From: Rhizophagus clarus
Taxonomy: Eukaryota > Glomeromycota > Glomeromycetes > Glomerales > Glomeraceae
DNA length: 64,000 nt
Assembly: GCA_015698045.1 (NCBI GenBank)
Contig: BLAL01000236.1
Coordinates: forward strand, 806,001-870,000
Direction of reading: 5' to 3'
Shown here: positions 23,060 to 36,027 of the stretch, piece after piece
Position numbering within the stretch: position 1 is the first letter of the stretch
Layout of the letters: each line of letters starts with the position of its first letter
Made by a program: the position numbers and the translations under genes
Notes under the pieces: generated by a model
Told to the model about the DNA's origin: nothing
What the model saw: only the letters and a program-made list of their open reading frames with translations
Database searches by the model: none

Positions 23060-23800
23060 ATTAAAGGAAGAATATCCCTATCTCTGGATAGGATGACATA
23101 AAATAACGTGACGATATCAGTTTAACACTAATATTATATTAAAACTTGTTAAAAATGTTGAATTAGAGTGTCTGGATTATGGCGTAAGCTCTGCAAAATT
23201 AAAGTTACGATCGTACCTGATTAAATTAAGCTGAAACACTTGAACCTAAAAGAAACAGAAGAAACGTTATTATAACGTTCCTTACAAAAAAAAAAAGAAA
23301 AGAAAAAAAGAAAATTCATATAACATTTCTTACAAAAAAAAAAAAAAAAAATATTAAGTTTCGCATCTCTCTCACCGGATGGTTAACATAAAACAACGTG
23401 ACGATATTATTATGACACTAATATTATATTGAAACTTGTTAAAAATGTTGAATTGATGAACTTAAAAGAAACAAAAGAAACGTTATTATAACATTCCTTA
23501 CAAAAAAAAAGAAAAGAAAAAAAGAAAATTCATATATTCTTACAAAAAAAGAAAAAAATATTAAGTTTCGCATCTCTCTCACCAGATGGTTAATATAAAA
23601 CAACGTGACGATATCGTTATGATACTAATATTATCTTGAAACTTGTTTAAAATGTTGAATTGATAAGTTTCTGATTATTACGCAAGTTTCTGCGAAATTA
23701 AAGATACAGTCGTGCCTGGTAAATTACTTAGACATCTCTCTTTCCGAATGCTAATATAAAACAACGTGATGATATCATTATGACGCTAGAACAATTGTAT
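23060..23800. repeat. Tandem repeat, about 210-310-base unit
   Basis: Four copies begin with a phrase like ATCTCTCTCACCGGATGG and continue ATAAAACAACGTGACGATAT, then ACACTAATATTATATTGAAA and GTTGAATTGAT. The first two copies also contain AACGTTATTATAACGTTCCT followed by purine-rich runs. Unit lengths vary through internal deletions. Confidence 0.75.
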
Positions 23801-24529
23801 TTCCAAGTATAAAAAAGAGGGGAAATAATACTATACCGAAACTTTCTTTGCGCACATTCTGAATTTTGTCCGAATTTTGTTGCAAATATTATTATACACT
23901 ACTATTAAAAAATTTTTCTTTTTTTAAAAAAAATAATAATAAATAGATAAATAAATAAAAAAATACATCCCGAATTTCTGTTATATTATTAAAAAATATT
24001 TCTAAACAATATTTGCACAGCGAGAGCTAAAATTTGTAAAACAATTAATATTATTATAAATAACTTTTTGTTTCGTACCTGTCAAGGTGTCGAATAAACT
24101 ATTTTTCAATGTTGAGATTATGCCAGAATAAAAAATAGATGCATATATGATTGTTAATATTATTAAGAAATATTTTAAATAGACTGACAATATTAAAATG
24201 TAAGTTATTACAGTAAAATGTAAAGAATAAAGTAGAAATAACCATCGTGCGAATGTTTTAACAAACAAACAATGATTTTGATTGGATAATCAATACACAG
24301 TCATGTTATCACGTGATAAGTAATGGATCGGTCACGATACTATAACGATATCAAAACGATATTGTTACATTTATTTAATAAAAAAAAGATACTGTATCAT
24401 TTTGATATTGTTAAAACAATAATGAATTTAATGAGTAAATGTAGTATAAACTTATATGTATATTGTAAATTTATTAACATAATATTACTAATAAAGCTAT
24501 ATAGCCGTAAAATAATAATTATTTTTTAT
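23801..24529. other. AT-rich spacer
   Basis: No gene supported. Short GATATC-containing phrases around 24335-24420 resemble the neighbouring foldback. This is the 3' flank of the minus-strand transposase gene. Confidence 0.4.
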
Positions 24530-26740
24530 TCACAAATCAATTTTCATATCATAGACAAAGTGAACTTTCTGTACGTGGTCAATTATTGATATCGGAAAGA
24601 TTCTTCTCCAGCGAATGTCTTGGCTTGTCTGAATATGAAAAAGAGGATATTTCAATACGTTGTGAATTCTGTTAATATTGTCAAACCAATCAATTGTAAT
24701 AAAGGCATAATATTTATCATCATTGCCTTTGTATTTGAAGATCCCTTTTATAATCGCATAACATTCACTACTATCTTCCTCGTGTATTGTTATGACGTCA
24801 CCAATATGAAGATGTACTTTAGAAAAGACGCCATCACTTTCTTTCATAGTGTATGTCGCCAATTCATACCAGCTTATTTGAGAATATATAAGAGCTGACT
24901 TTTGTCCAATGTCCATAAATAAAAGAAGCAGCTCAGATTTGAAATTTGGCAAATTTTTCAAGATATTTTCACGATCCTGACGGGACAAGCTCCTCTTTAA
25001 GATAATATTTGTAATAAAATCCACTGGAGATGAAATCGCTATATAAAATAAAATTACGTTAATAATTGCGGAAATATTATTATTATAAAATTGTAATACA
25101 AACCTTCTTCATTTTCTTCCAATTCTTGTTCATTTGATACCTTGTCTTCAGTAATATACCAATTAGTCAATAAATTTCTAAAATTTGAGGACATAGTAGC
25201 GAAACCTCTACAAGGTTGTGATAATCTTTGATCTGCGCCTCCATCTACTAAATAATGAATTGCAAAGAGCGTAGTATACCGCTTTAACAAGTCTAGCTTA
25301 ACATTCTTGCAATTTGTTCGTAGTACCATTGCTTTAAAGATCTGATGCACCATCTCTTTGATACCAACTTGAGTGTTTATAAGAGTACCATAAGTCCTTA
25401 CATGCATCAGCAAGTGGATATTGATATGCAGGTTTGGTAAGTTAGCAAATTCAGGGAAAACCTAAAGCCATATTATTAAATAATATTTTATATATCGATA
25501 AATAAAAAATAAAAAAATTATATAAGAATTATGAATAATTGTACCTTTGGAAGAATTTTCATTTCTTCTTCAAGGCATTTTTGTAATTCGTCATATGAAT
25601 CTAATGTAAACTTGCTTTCAAAAACCATCCTCATTGTTTTTACTACATATATCCAACAAGCAATTATTACATTTTTCGCCATTTTAATATGTGATTCTTG
25701 AATTCGTCGCAGAATGCTTCTGGATCCATTTTCCTTTAAGCTTGATGTTTCTAAAAAACTATTAAGTATAAAAGGCATTATCATAGCGAGCCTAAGATAG
25801 TCAGACATCATAAAACTAGCATTGTGACTAATTGGATTTGGCAAATGAGACCATTTTTTTGGTTTCTCAAAGTTCTTCCAGACTTTGATAAACTCGTCCT
25901 CTCCTTTTTGTGAAAATAATTCGCACCTGTGGAAATCAAAAAGCTTTATTAAAAGATTTTGTTTGTTACATATCTAGCTAAAGTTAATTAAATTCAAAGA
26001 TCATACGTTAATTTAAGAAGTCGTCCAATCTTCCCAGCAGTTGCATGATATACATCTTGAGGTGTCTGTAGATGCCTTTCTCTTAGCAGCCAATCCAAAA
26101 TGCTAGGTCTTGTTTTTAGTCCAAACTCAGTACAAAGTCATCTTTGCCTTATGGTAGCAGGTTCGTTAAATATCTCTTTAAATTGATCGTCAGTGATGTG
26201 ATGATATCTTGATATTGCTGGTACATTCTGAGAGAAGTTGGTAAGTGATTCTCGAGAGACTGTACAAGTGCGGCAACCTTTATTGGCATTATGTCGTAAT
26301 ACATCACACATGTTATTCCCTTGTAGTAAATCAGCAGTTACGACACTTAAACCAGCTATCATCCAAGCATCTTGGCCATTCACTTCCATTAATTTTCCTT
26401 GTTTGAATTCTTTCATTTCAGAAATAAATAGCAACATGAATTCATTGAAATTACCACCAAAAGGAACAAACTCGAGAACAAAGTGATTTTTGAGCAACTT
26501 TCTTTGATGGGTAGGCATATTTTCAAACTGCACATAAACATCTCTTAACAAATGATAAACATTCCTAAATGTTACAAAATCATCGTAGTATATGTCCAAA
26601 AACAGCTTATAAACCGGAATTATTGGAGATGGTGGCTGCCTTATGGAAATATATTCTGAAGGATATTGATAAGAGAACATTGCATCACGAATGCGCCAGT
26701 GTGTATAATGTTTATAAAGTATTTTAGTAATTCGTAATGT

Positions 26741-26749
26741 ATCTGCAGC
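26741..26749. repeat. Target duplication, left copy
   Basis: ATCTGCAGC, identical to 28712-28720 at the other side of the inserted element. Confidence 0.9.
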
Positions 26750-28711
26750 TAGAGTTCCGATCAGTTCAGTTCAGTTCAGTTTTTGCAAAAACTGATACTG
26801 AACCGAATTGATCAGTATCGGTATTGATGATTACTAAAACTGACCAGTATCGGTATTGATGATTATCAAAACTGATCGATAATTACCAAAAACTGAACTG
26901 ATTTACCAATATTAAAAACTATTTTTAGTAAAAAAAACATTGCGAAACTATTTTGGTATTTTTTTACCAAATCAAATCATCTATAAAAACGTTTCACAAC
27001 GTTTTTTATTTAAAGTATCAAAAAATAAAGTTGCGAATCGTTTTTTTTATTAAATTAACTCATAAAAACGTTTTGCAACATTTTTATTAAAGTGATAAAA
27101 AAAACGTTGCGAAATGTTTTTTTATTAAAATTAACTAACAAAAACGGTTCGCAACGTTTTCTATTAAAGCTACAAAAAAAAACGTTGCGAAACGTTTTTT
27201 TTATTAAACTAACTGTTAAAAAATGTTTCGCAACGTTTTTTAATTAAAGCAACAAAAAAAACGTTGCGAAATATTTTTTTATTAAAATTAGCTCATAAAA
27301 ACGTTTCGCAATATTTTTATTATAGAGACAAAAAAACGTAGCGAAATGTTTTTTTTATTAAGTTAACTGATAAAAACGTTTCACAACGTTTTTTAACTAA
27401 AGCAACAAAAAAACATAGCAAAACATTTTTTTATTAAACTAACTGTTAAAAAACGTTTCGCAACGTTTTTTAATTAAAGCAACAAAAAAAATGTTGCGAA
27501 ACGTTTTTTTATTAAAATTAACACATAAAAGCATTTTGCAACGTTTTTATTAAAGTGACAAAAAAAACATTGCACAACATTTTTTTTATTAAAATTAGCT
27601 CATAAAAACGTTTCGCAACGTTTTTATTATAGAGACAAAAAAAATGTTGCAAAACGTTTTTTTATTAAATTAACTGATAAAAAACATTTCGCAACATTTT
27701 TTAACTAAAGCAACAAAAAAAAATGTAGTGAAACGTTTTTTTTATTAAACTAACTGTTAAAAAATGTTTTGTAACATTTTTTAATTAAAGCAACAAAAAA
27801 AAATGTTGCAAACCGTTTTTTTTATTAAAATTAGCTAATAAAAACGTTGCGCAACATTTTTATTAAAGTGACAAAAAAAATGTTGCGAAACGTTTTTTTT
27901 ATTAAAATTAGCTCATAAAAATGTTTCGCAACGTTTTTATTATAGAGACAAAAAAAAATGTTGCGAAACGTTTTTTTATTAAATTAACTGATAAAAAACG
28001 TTTCGCAACATTTTTTAACTAAAGCAACAAAAAAAACGTAGCGAAACGTTTTTTTATTAAAATTAACTCAAATGTTTCGCAACATATTTTTTTTATTAAA
28101 TTAATTGATAAAAAACATTTCGCAACATTTTTTAATTAAAGCAACAAAAAAAATGTTGCGAAATGTTTTTTTTTTATTAAAATTAGCTAATAAAAACGTT
28201 GCGCAATGTTTTTATTAAAGTGATAAAAAAAAACGTTGCGAAACATTTTTTTATTAAAATTAACTCATAAAAACGTTTTGCAATGTTTTTATTAAAGTGA
28301 CAAAAAAAACGTTGCGAAACATTTTTTTTTATCCAATTAACATTTCGCAACGTTGTTTGTTAAAATGACAAGAAAAAAGTTGTGAATAGTTATTTTTTTA
28401 TTAGATTAACGAATAAAAATGTTTCGCAACGTTTCTTAATTAAAGTGACAAAATACCGCTGCGAAATGGTTTGTTTTATCAAAATAACTAATAAAAAACA
28501 TTTCACAACATTTTTTTATTATATTATTTAGTTAAATCGATTCAGTAATTCAGTTCGATAAATCGCAAAACTAGTACTGAAACCGCAGTTACTGAAACCG
28601 ATCGGTAAATTTACCAAAAGTTTCAGTTCAGTAAACTGTAAAAACCGAAACTGCTCTGATACCGAAACTGATCGGTATGGTTCGGTAATTATTGAAACTG
28701 ATCAGAGCCCT
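26750..28711. mobile_element. Satellite-bearing non-autonomous element (9-base duplication)
   Basis: Terminal AGAGTTCCGATCAGTT pairs with inverted AGGGCTCTGATCAGTT. About 150 bases at each end are built of short ACTGAA/TTCAGT and CCGATCGGT-like iterations. The centre (26930-28530) is a palindromic satellite: CGTTTCGCAACG and CGTTGCGAAACG alternate about every 40 bases, separated by TTTTATTAAAATTAACT and ATTAAAGTGACAAAA. Flanked by identical 9-base repeats. Joining the flanks with one 9-base copy gives KVAADTLR in frame in the host transposase. No open frame, so mobilised in trans; a 9-base duplication suggests a Mutator-like source. Confidence 0.85.
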
Positions 28712-28720
28712 ATCTGCAGC
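28712..28720. repeat. Target duplication, right copy
   Basis: ATCTGCAGC, the partner of 26741-26749. Confidence 0.9.
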
Positions 28721-29694
28721 AACCTTTTCTGAAATTTGTGATGTTGTTATTATCAAGAATGGTTCATCTTATAACCAAACTTCTCTGAAAAGAGAGCAAT
28801 TTTGTCTTAATTCTCCTTTAAAAGTTCCAGGCAAGTCACTATAATCTAGAACTTTTTGGATTCTCAGCCGATACTGTTAGTTCTCTTCATTTAATAATAT
28901 CGCTCTCAATTTGCCAAGTTTTTGCTCATTGTCGTAATAGTAAACAAAATTGCCGCATTGGTATATCTCTATTATATACATATGAAAAAAGTGTTAGTTT
29001 CTTGTACTTTATTGCTTCGCCTCTCTACCATCAGCTTGCATTTAATAAATAATTACCCCCTGATATCATTAATTGTTCTTGACCAAAAAGAGGTGACTCT
29101 GCCCATAAGATACCATGCCAGTACTCAGATTTTATTTTTGAATCGACACCAGCACCAAAATACATTTCCTTTAATAGTGATGGGTTGTTAAGAACATTCC
29201 AAATGATATCACTTATTGAAAGTTGATATGCCATCTTTGAATCCTTTAAAGTTGATGGTGTTTTTTTTGATAAAATTGAGATAGATTTTGCTGATATTGA
29301 GAGAAGAGGAAGACGCTCCCTCCATGCTCGAAATCTCTGAATATTCTTTACAATATGATCTCTATTAAATTCTGGTCTTATGATAATGTCAACAAGATCT
29401 TCATATGCATTTGTTGAAATATTATGCTTATAAATCCAATAAAATAAGGCAGCAGTAGTTAAATTTTGAAAATATAGAGCAAAATCACCATCATAAGATG
29501 GTAACTTATCTTTACCCAATGCTTCATCAACGAATAGCTTTTCTTCTGAGATATCAGAAGTATGTCTTTCTTCATTATCTGATGACATTGTTTCATATTC
29601 TTCATCACTTTTTAAAGACATTATATAATCGCTTTCTGTTTCATTCTCTGATGATGTTAAAATCATGTTGGTATCACCTTCTTCATTATTGCTT

Positions 29695-29905
29695 CGTTAT
29701 TCTAAATCATCATCATTATCATTTTGTTGTTCTAAATGATCATTATCGCTTCGTTATTCTAAATGATCATCATTGCTTTGTTATTCTAAATCATCACCAT
29801 TATCGCTTCACTGTTCTATATGATCATTATCACTTCGTTGTTTTAAATCATCACCATTATCGCTTTGCTATTCTATATGATCATCATCACTTCATTGTTC
29901 TAAAT
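29695..29905 (-). repeat. Coding minisatellite, acidic
   Basis: A 33-36-base unit read on the minus strand encodes variants of QRSDNGDDLE and QRSDNDHIE. Several copies now read stop codons where other copies read Gln or Arg, so single C-to-T changes explain them. It lies in the N-terminal part of the TNP2-like gene. Confidence 0.7.
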
Positions 29906-30179
29906 TATCATCTTTGTCGCCATATTCAATATACTCTTCACCATTAATATTATCATCTTCAAAATCTTTTTGTACCATTTTTTCATTGTCATCATTATCT
30001 GATAATAAAAATCTGTTGGGCAAATTTCTAAAATTATTACAGATACGAAAAGGTAATGTAGCAATATTCGCTTTTCGAGGTTTATTTCGTAACATGGCTA
30101 TGATAATAATTATAATAAGGAATAATAAAATGAGTAAATTTAAAAAATGTCCATGCGCGTTTGTGTATTTAATTCATTA

Positions 30180-32806
30180 ACTGCTTTTATAATATTTTTA
30201 ATTAGAAATCATAGTATCGTGATCGCAGCACATAAATGGAAATTTTGGGTTAACAAATTTCTCATTAACAGAAATTTTGGGTAATGATCTGGTTACATGT
30301 AAAGAAATTTTGTATGAATCGTGACCGCAGGACATAAACGGAAATTTATAAATGGAAATTTATATTGAAATTTCAAGAAAAAAAAATTGTCAATGGTTAC
30401 ATTAGTTCTTGGATCATAGTACATTAATGGAAATCTTGGGGAAAATGATCTAAAATTGATGTGTTAACAACAGTTACATGCAAAGAAATTTTGTATAAAT
30501 ATCGTGCGTGACTGTAGAACATAAACGGGAAATTTAGATTACTAATTTCTTAAATTTTGGGAAAATCGACATGCAAAGAAATTTTGTATGAATATTGTGA
30601 CCGCAAGACATAAACGGAAATTTGAATTGATTGGAAATTTTCTTAATGGCTACATTGGTTCTTTACTTACAATGCATTGACGAAGTTTTGAGGCAATGAT
30701 CTGAAGAGTTGACTTTTTTAACGGTTATATGTAAAGGAATTTATATGAATATTGTGACCGCAGGACATAAACGAAAATTTAGATCATCGAATTTTGGAAT
30801 AATTGATCAGAAAAAAAATTTGTTAATAGTTAGTTACATTAACTAATGAATTATATAATGAACAATATCGTAACTATAAAAATTTGGGTTAACAAAGCTC
30901 TTGAATTTAGGATTGATATTTTGACGATTATATGTAAAGAAATTTATATAAGCTGCTAGACATAACGGAAATTGGTTAACAAAGCTTTTCTGAAAAATTG
31001 ACATTACATTTTAAGAATATCGTGATCACAGCACATTTAGACAAGATAAATGATCAGAAAAAAATTGTTAGCAATTCGTGTTCCAGTTTATATGAAATTT
31101 TGATTTTTATGATTTTAAATTATTACAATCAATTATTATGATAAAATCACTAGTTGTGAGCTTTACAGATATATACAATTATAAAATTACATAAGATTTA
31201 TTTTTTTATTGAAATAAATTGAAAAGAAGGTGAATATAATATTGTGCGGTATTGTAATGAGATATTAATTTCATATAATGGCAATATCAATTCTAACAAA
31301 TAATTTTAAAGTGTTAAATATTTCAAATTATCACAAAATATTAAAGAATCAAATGATCATACTTTTTTCACCATCCGAGCCCAGTCTCCTATGGTCTTCG
31401 CTTGGTTATTACAAGACGGATATTTCCATTTCTTTTTAATGTTGGTCTGGAGAAGATCATTCGATCAGGTTTGTTCTTTTATTAGATCGTCTAGCGAGAT
31501 CAATATCATATTATCTATATATGAAAGAAACTATTTGAATATTATCATACGTTATTTAATGAATTAATATACCAGGTATTTTTTTTTTATACCTGTTTCT
31601 GCTCTACTAGGTTTGGGAGAGAACATTTTCTTTCTATCTTTTTTTTATTAGAAATCTAAAAACTCTGATCTGAGATGTGGTATTTTTATATGTAATTGAT
31701 AAGATATGGACAGTCAAACTTTAAAAAAAATATCAATTGAATTCTTTGGAAAAAAAGCACAAAGTAAATTTTTTTATAATATTACAACTGTGATATCATA
31801 ACTGCACTATATAAAAGAAAATTTGGATCAACAACTTGAAAAGTTTTTTTTAAAACTTCATTACATAATTTTGAGATAGAGAACTAATGTAACAAATTCT
31901 GTCAATGCGCTGCAGATAAAAATCAATGTAACCATAACAATTTTTTCTCCTGATCAATTATTGTTCTAAATTTCTATTTATTTATCGTGACCACGATATT
32001 CATGTCAAATTTTTCAGATCATTACCCTAGATTCCACCAATGTGCTGCAGATAAAGATCTTTTGCAGATAAAGAATCAACAGAACTGTTGACAAAATTTT
32101 TTTCCAATCAATTTTTTGATCTAAATTTCTGTTCATGTCCTGCGATCACTTTACATGTAACCACAATTTTTCCATTTCCCAAAATTTCATCCATTTACTT
32201 TACATTGCACTAATATTGCACTGTTAAATATTTAATATAATATTTTTTCTATTAAGATTAAAAGAATAGTTAATAATTTATTATCAATCCTAATTATTAA
32301 AATAAATATATAATATATTAAACTTATGAAAAAATGTACTCTATTTAAGTATTAGGACAGCATAATATAGTACGTACAGTATAATTCTTCAACCCTGATT
32401 ATGTAACCATTAACAAATTTTTCTCCTGATCAATTATTCCGAAAATCCGTTTATATCATGCGATCACGATATTCATGTCAAATTTTTCAGATTACCCCTG
32501 AATTCTATCAATGCGCTGCAGATAAAAAATCAATGTAATTATTAACAATTTTTTTCTGATCAATTATTAATCTAAATTTCTATTTATTTATTGCGACCAC
32601 GATATTCATGCCAAATTTTTCAGATCATTACCCTAGATTCCACAAATGTGCTGCAGATAAAGATCTTTTGCAGATAAAGAATCAACAGAACTATTGACAA
32701 AATTTTTTTCTGATCAATTTTTTGATCTAAATTTCTGTTCATGTCTTGCGATCACCTTACATGTAACCGCAATTTTTCTATTTCCCAAAATTTCATCAAT
32801 TTACTA
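30180..32806. repeat. Large imperfect inverted repeat of dispersed units
   Basis: The left half (30200-31060) repeats GTGACCGCAGGACATAAACG and AAATTTAGAT at least five times. The right half (31850-32806) carries the reverse complement, for example GTTCATGTCCTGCGATCAC. Within the right half, a block of about 215 bases at 31986-32200 recurs almost unchanged at 32592-32806. No gene recognised in the AT-rich middle. Confidence 0.65.
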
Positions 32807-32814
32807 TATACATT

Positions 32815-33330
32815 CATCAGGAAATTTTATAGGGTGAAAAATTGCGCAAGTTTACAATTTTGTAAGTTTACGAAAGTTTATGGCATAATATTTCGAAAAA
32901 TTTTGAAATATTACATAAGTTTACAATTTCGTAAGATTTATGTGATATTACGGTCAAAATATTACACAAGTTTTCAATATCATAAGATTTACGCAATATT
33001 ATGGTCAAAATATTCTGCAAATTTACAAAACTGTAAACCTGCGTAATATTACGGTTAAAATATTTCAAAAATTTACGAAACTGTAAACTTGCGTAATATT
33101 ACAATTAAAATATTTTGAAAATTTACGAGACTGTAAACCTGCGTAATATTACAGTTAAAATATTTTGAAAATTTATGAGACTGTAAACCTGCGTAATATT
33201 ACAATTAAAATATTTTGAAAATTTACGAGATTGTAAATCTGCGTAATATTACGGTTAAAATATTTCGAAAATTTACGAGACTGTAAACCTGCGTAATATT
33301 ACAGTTAAAATATTTTGAAAATTTAATATT
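32815..33330. repeat. Element end with 50-base tandem repeat (left-facing terminus)
   Basis: CATCAGGAAATTTTATAG followed by a TTGCGCAAG motif opens the block; six exact-period 50-base units with GTAAACCTGCGTAATATTAC follow (starts near 33032, 33082, 33132, 33182, 33232, 33282), with diverged copies upstream. The same terminus, inverted, ends at 50514. Confidence 0.75.
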
Positions 33331-34249
33331 ACTATTCGATCGTTAAAGCTGCGTATGCAGTAGAACGTATACAAGGGGCATGTGATACTATTGAATAATC
33401 AAAAATAATATAAACACCTTTTCTTTTATATAAACACCTTTTTTTTAAGTTTGGGAAAACAAATTTATTTTTATTTACGAATTTTTTATTATTTACAATT
33501 TTTATGTTAAAATTAAAGTAAATTCTAATTTTTATTATAACTTAATAAAAAAATACACATTTGATACTTGTTCATTACTATTTTATAAAATAGTACCCAG
33601 GCTATATGGCGTGAATGTCAGTATCAGTTACAGCCCAAAAAAATATGAGTCTCCAGCCGATATTTGGTACGGACTGGGCCTAGCTACTCACTTAATAAAT
33701 AATAAAAAAATAAAAATAATTATCTTCTACGATACGTAGGTAAGTTTCTCCTTCTCCTACGATTATTACGCGTGACTAAAATTGATCAAATTTATCAAAT
33801 TTAAAACATGAACGTAAATATTAATTATAAATTTTATTATAGTATAATTACCCAACCTCTCCCAAAATTTTATTCTAAATTCGCGATAATATCTTTGGCC
33901 GGTACGCATTCACAGCCGCCACCTAGGGTTACCATTACGATAAAGGACATAGTTCTAAATATCAAAATCAGTTGAATATTCGATAATTACATTTAATTTA
34001 TATGAATGTAATTTTATTTATTTACTTACATGGTAATCCCTGATGAGGTTCCTTCACTTTTGGCTGCACTGTTGTCCAGAAACCCTCATTTAAAATATTC
34101 TATTTATTCTGATTCAATTAAATGGATTGGTTAATTTGAATTTAAATTCTAACGATCTGTGCAGTTTTTTCCACTGATCACTCTATCCATTTTTTTTCAA
34201 GACAAACTTTACATATAAACTTGTAGTTTTCCTATCTAAAATATCCTCG
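33331..34249. other. Spacer and probable 5' region of the retrotransposon
   Basis: No gene recognised. Less AT-rich islands at 33590-33690 and 33895-33950 may be repeat or retrotransposon 5' leader sequence; the exact 5' end of the element cannot be set. Confidence 0.35.
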
Positions 34250-34257
34250 CACACCTC

Positions 34258-36027
34258 TCAAAATGTTGCTCGACGAGGTGGCAGTTTCCCTAATACTAAT
34301 AGTAGAAGGGCCAACCGTCATAATAAAAGAAATAATAATCATAACTCTGATAACTTCAGCTCTGACAGTGAAGCCACCGCTCAGCAAAAACGTACTAGAA
34401 CCATCTCAGATACCACTATGGATGAAAACTTTGTCACCGAAGCAGCGGTTGATGTTGGAGTAGCCGGTCCCTCTTCTCCTCCTAAAGAAAATAATACTGC
34501 TCTTACTTCTCTCTCCTCCCCTTCCGAACAATGCTGCGGCTTTCTCTGCGCCCTGTAATGACACGTCTGATAGACTTAACGCGTCCATGCATGCTAGAAT
34601 AACGACTCCTGCATCTTCCCCTAACGCGTCACCTAATGAGGCTACTGTTGAAGATCCTCCTGTTGATCTAATTCCTATCCCATCTTCTACCTTTTCCTTT
34701 GATAGAAACAATTACCAAGCTGCGGCTGCCTCTAATTCAGCCCCCAAAACTTTAAAAAAATTCCCTACGAATAAGGCATTGATAGATGCTGTCAATAACA
34801 CCTTTTTAGAAATGTACGAATCGTGCACTGGTAAAGCAAGAATGACTGGTTCTAACGACTCCAAACGCCTCGTTATCTACTTTCAAATAGCGGCGGCACG
34901 TGATGCTTGTGTTGGTGCTGCCCACCAGCAGTTCCCTGACCTTGTATTCCATGCACACGATCCAAGGCAGCTCTGGAGCAATAAAGATCTCCGCGCTATT
35001 CAAGTTACAGACATTCCCTTCTTCCTTAATAGGGATAATGTCATTTCTTATTTCAAGAAATTTGGTAACATCGCATCCTGTCGAATTTATTTCAGGAAAA
35101 ACGCCAAAGTTCAACAAGCCCAAATCGTCTATAATTCTGCACAATCCATCGCCCAATTTGATTTCCAATGGGCAGTATATTGCTTCTCTACCTGTCTCAG
35201 GGTAACCCCATGTCACTACACGGTGGATCAAAAATCTTCTCGTCACGCCTTTGTCGCCACACTTACCTAGCTACCTTCTAATACCAAGGATATTGACTTA
35301 GCTCCTCTCATTTGAGAACTCAGTGCTAAAGCAGTCAATGTTCCTCTATCTCTAAACTTTTACAAGCCCAAAAGATGGGCTTACATCACCTTTCCCTCTC
35401 AGGAACTTATGGACGCCGCTATAGAACAACTCATCAGCTACCACGGTTACACCCTGCAATGGAATCTCCCTGATGACACTAATAAACTTTGCCATTGATG
35501 TGGCAAGTTAGGATGTGCTTCCAACCAGTGTCCGCTCTGACAACAATGGGGCAGAACCCACGATCATAATCCTGTAGCTGCACTCAAAGAACGTTTTCAC
35601 ATTGGTCAGCCTAATCGCCCTAAAGCTAATTCACGCTCGCACTCCCATTTGTGCTCACGCTCTAAAGGCCCTAATAATTCTCAGCCAACTCAGTGACAAC
35701 AATCTTTTTCTGATAAGTCCAAAGTCAGCACCAATAAACCTCACTGTACTCGTTCTAAATCTAATGATAAATATGACCGCTCAGTCTCGTTCTCCTCTGT
35801 ATTACGCACTTCCTCTCTCTCTTTATTGTGTGACCAGCCACCTTTCTTGTTCCAGCGGGAAGCTAATGATATTTTATCCTTGCTGAAAGCTTTACAGCAA
35901 GATATGGCTGACGCATGCGCTCGCATCACTGCGCTTGAACTTAATGACCAACGTATGACTCGCATTGAACGACATATTAGTCTACAACCTCTACCCTCCA
36001 CCCCCCACCTCCCAACAGAATTTTGAC
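34258..36027 (+). pseudogene. LINE ORF1, RRM-like domain and zinc knuckle
   Basis: The first part is in frame QNVARRGGSFPNTNSRR and is Ser/Pro/Asn-rich; it shifts near 34555 into an open frame to 35270. That holds a block LRAIQVTDIPFFLNRDNVIS followed by YFKKFGNIASCRIYF, which looks like an RRM-type fold. Further on comes a knuckle (CGKLGCASNQC, with the first Cys-His context CH-x-CGK now after a stop), an Arg/Ser-rich tract and a helical tail (LLKALQQDMADACARITALE). At least five stops or shifts. Confidence 0.7.

Larger units (their letters stand above)
24530..30095 (-). pseudogene. CACTA/TNP2-like transposase gene, interrupted
   Basis: Reads from MLRNKPRKANIATLPFRI at 30095. An acidic repeat region follows, then YFQNLTTAALFYWIYKHNIS, a gap at the inserted element, then AADTLRITKILYKHYTHWRI, a long block with PSPIIPVYKLFLDIYYDDF and NGQDAWMIAGLSVVTADLLQ, and GVLRHN-type CDVLRHNANKGCRTC. 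Later exons carry WSHLPNPISHNASFMMSDYL, NLPNLHINIHLLMHVRTYGT and a C-terminal domain ending at 24530. The LRHN-KGCRTC and PNLH blocks are the pattern I associate with TNP2-type transposases of fungal CACTA-like elements. Lesions: multiple stops in the acidic region, a stop after ATIRQR, and a 1,962-base insertion. Several introns are probable (about 25030-25075, 25460-25540, 25928-26005). Confidence 0.6.

Noticed and set aside
24323-24589. 88-codon plus-strand frame
   Set aside because: Overlaps the 3' end of the minus-strand transposase gene and has spacer-like composition.
26930-28530. CRISPR-like array
   Set aside because: Regular palindromes but no unique spacers; repeats and spacers are both repeated and the genome is eukaryotic.
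29498-29947. 149-codon plus-strand His/Tyr-rich frame
   Set aside because: Antisense of the acidic minisatellite in the TNP2-like gene.
34406-35246. Minus-strand frames of 101 and 146 codons
   Set aside because: Antisense of LINE ORF1, which has clear domain order on the plus strand.
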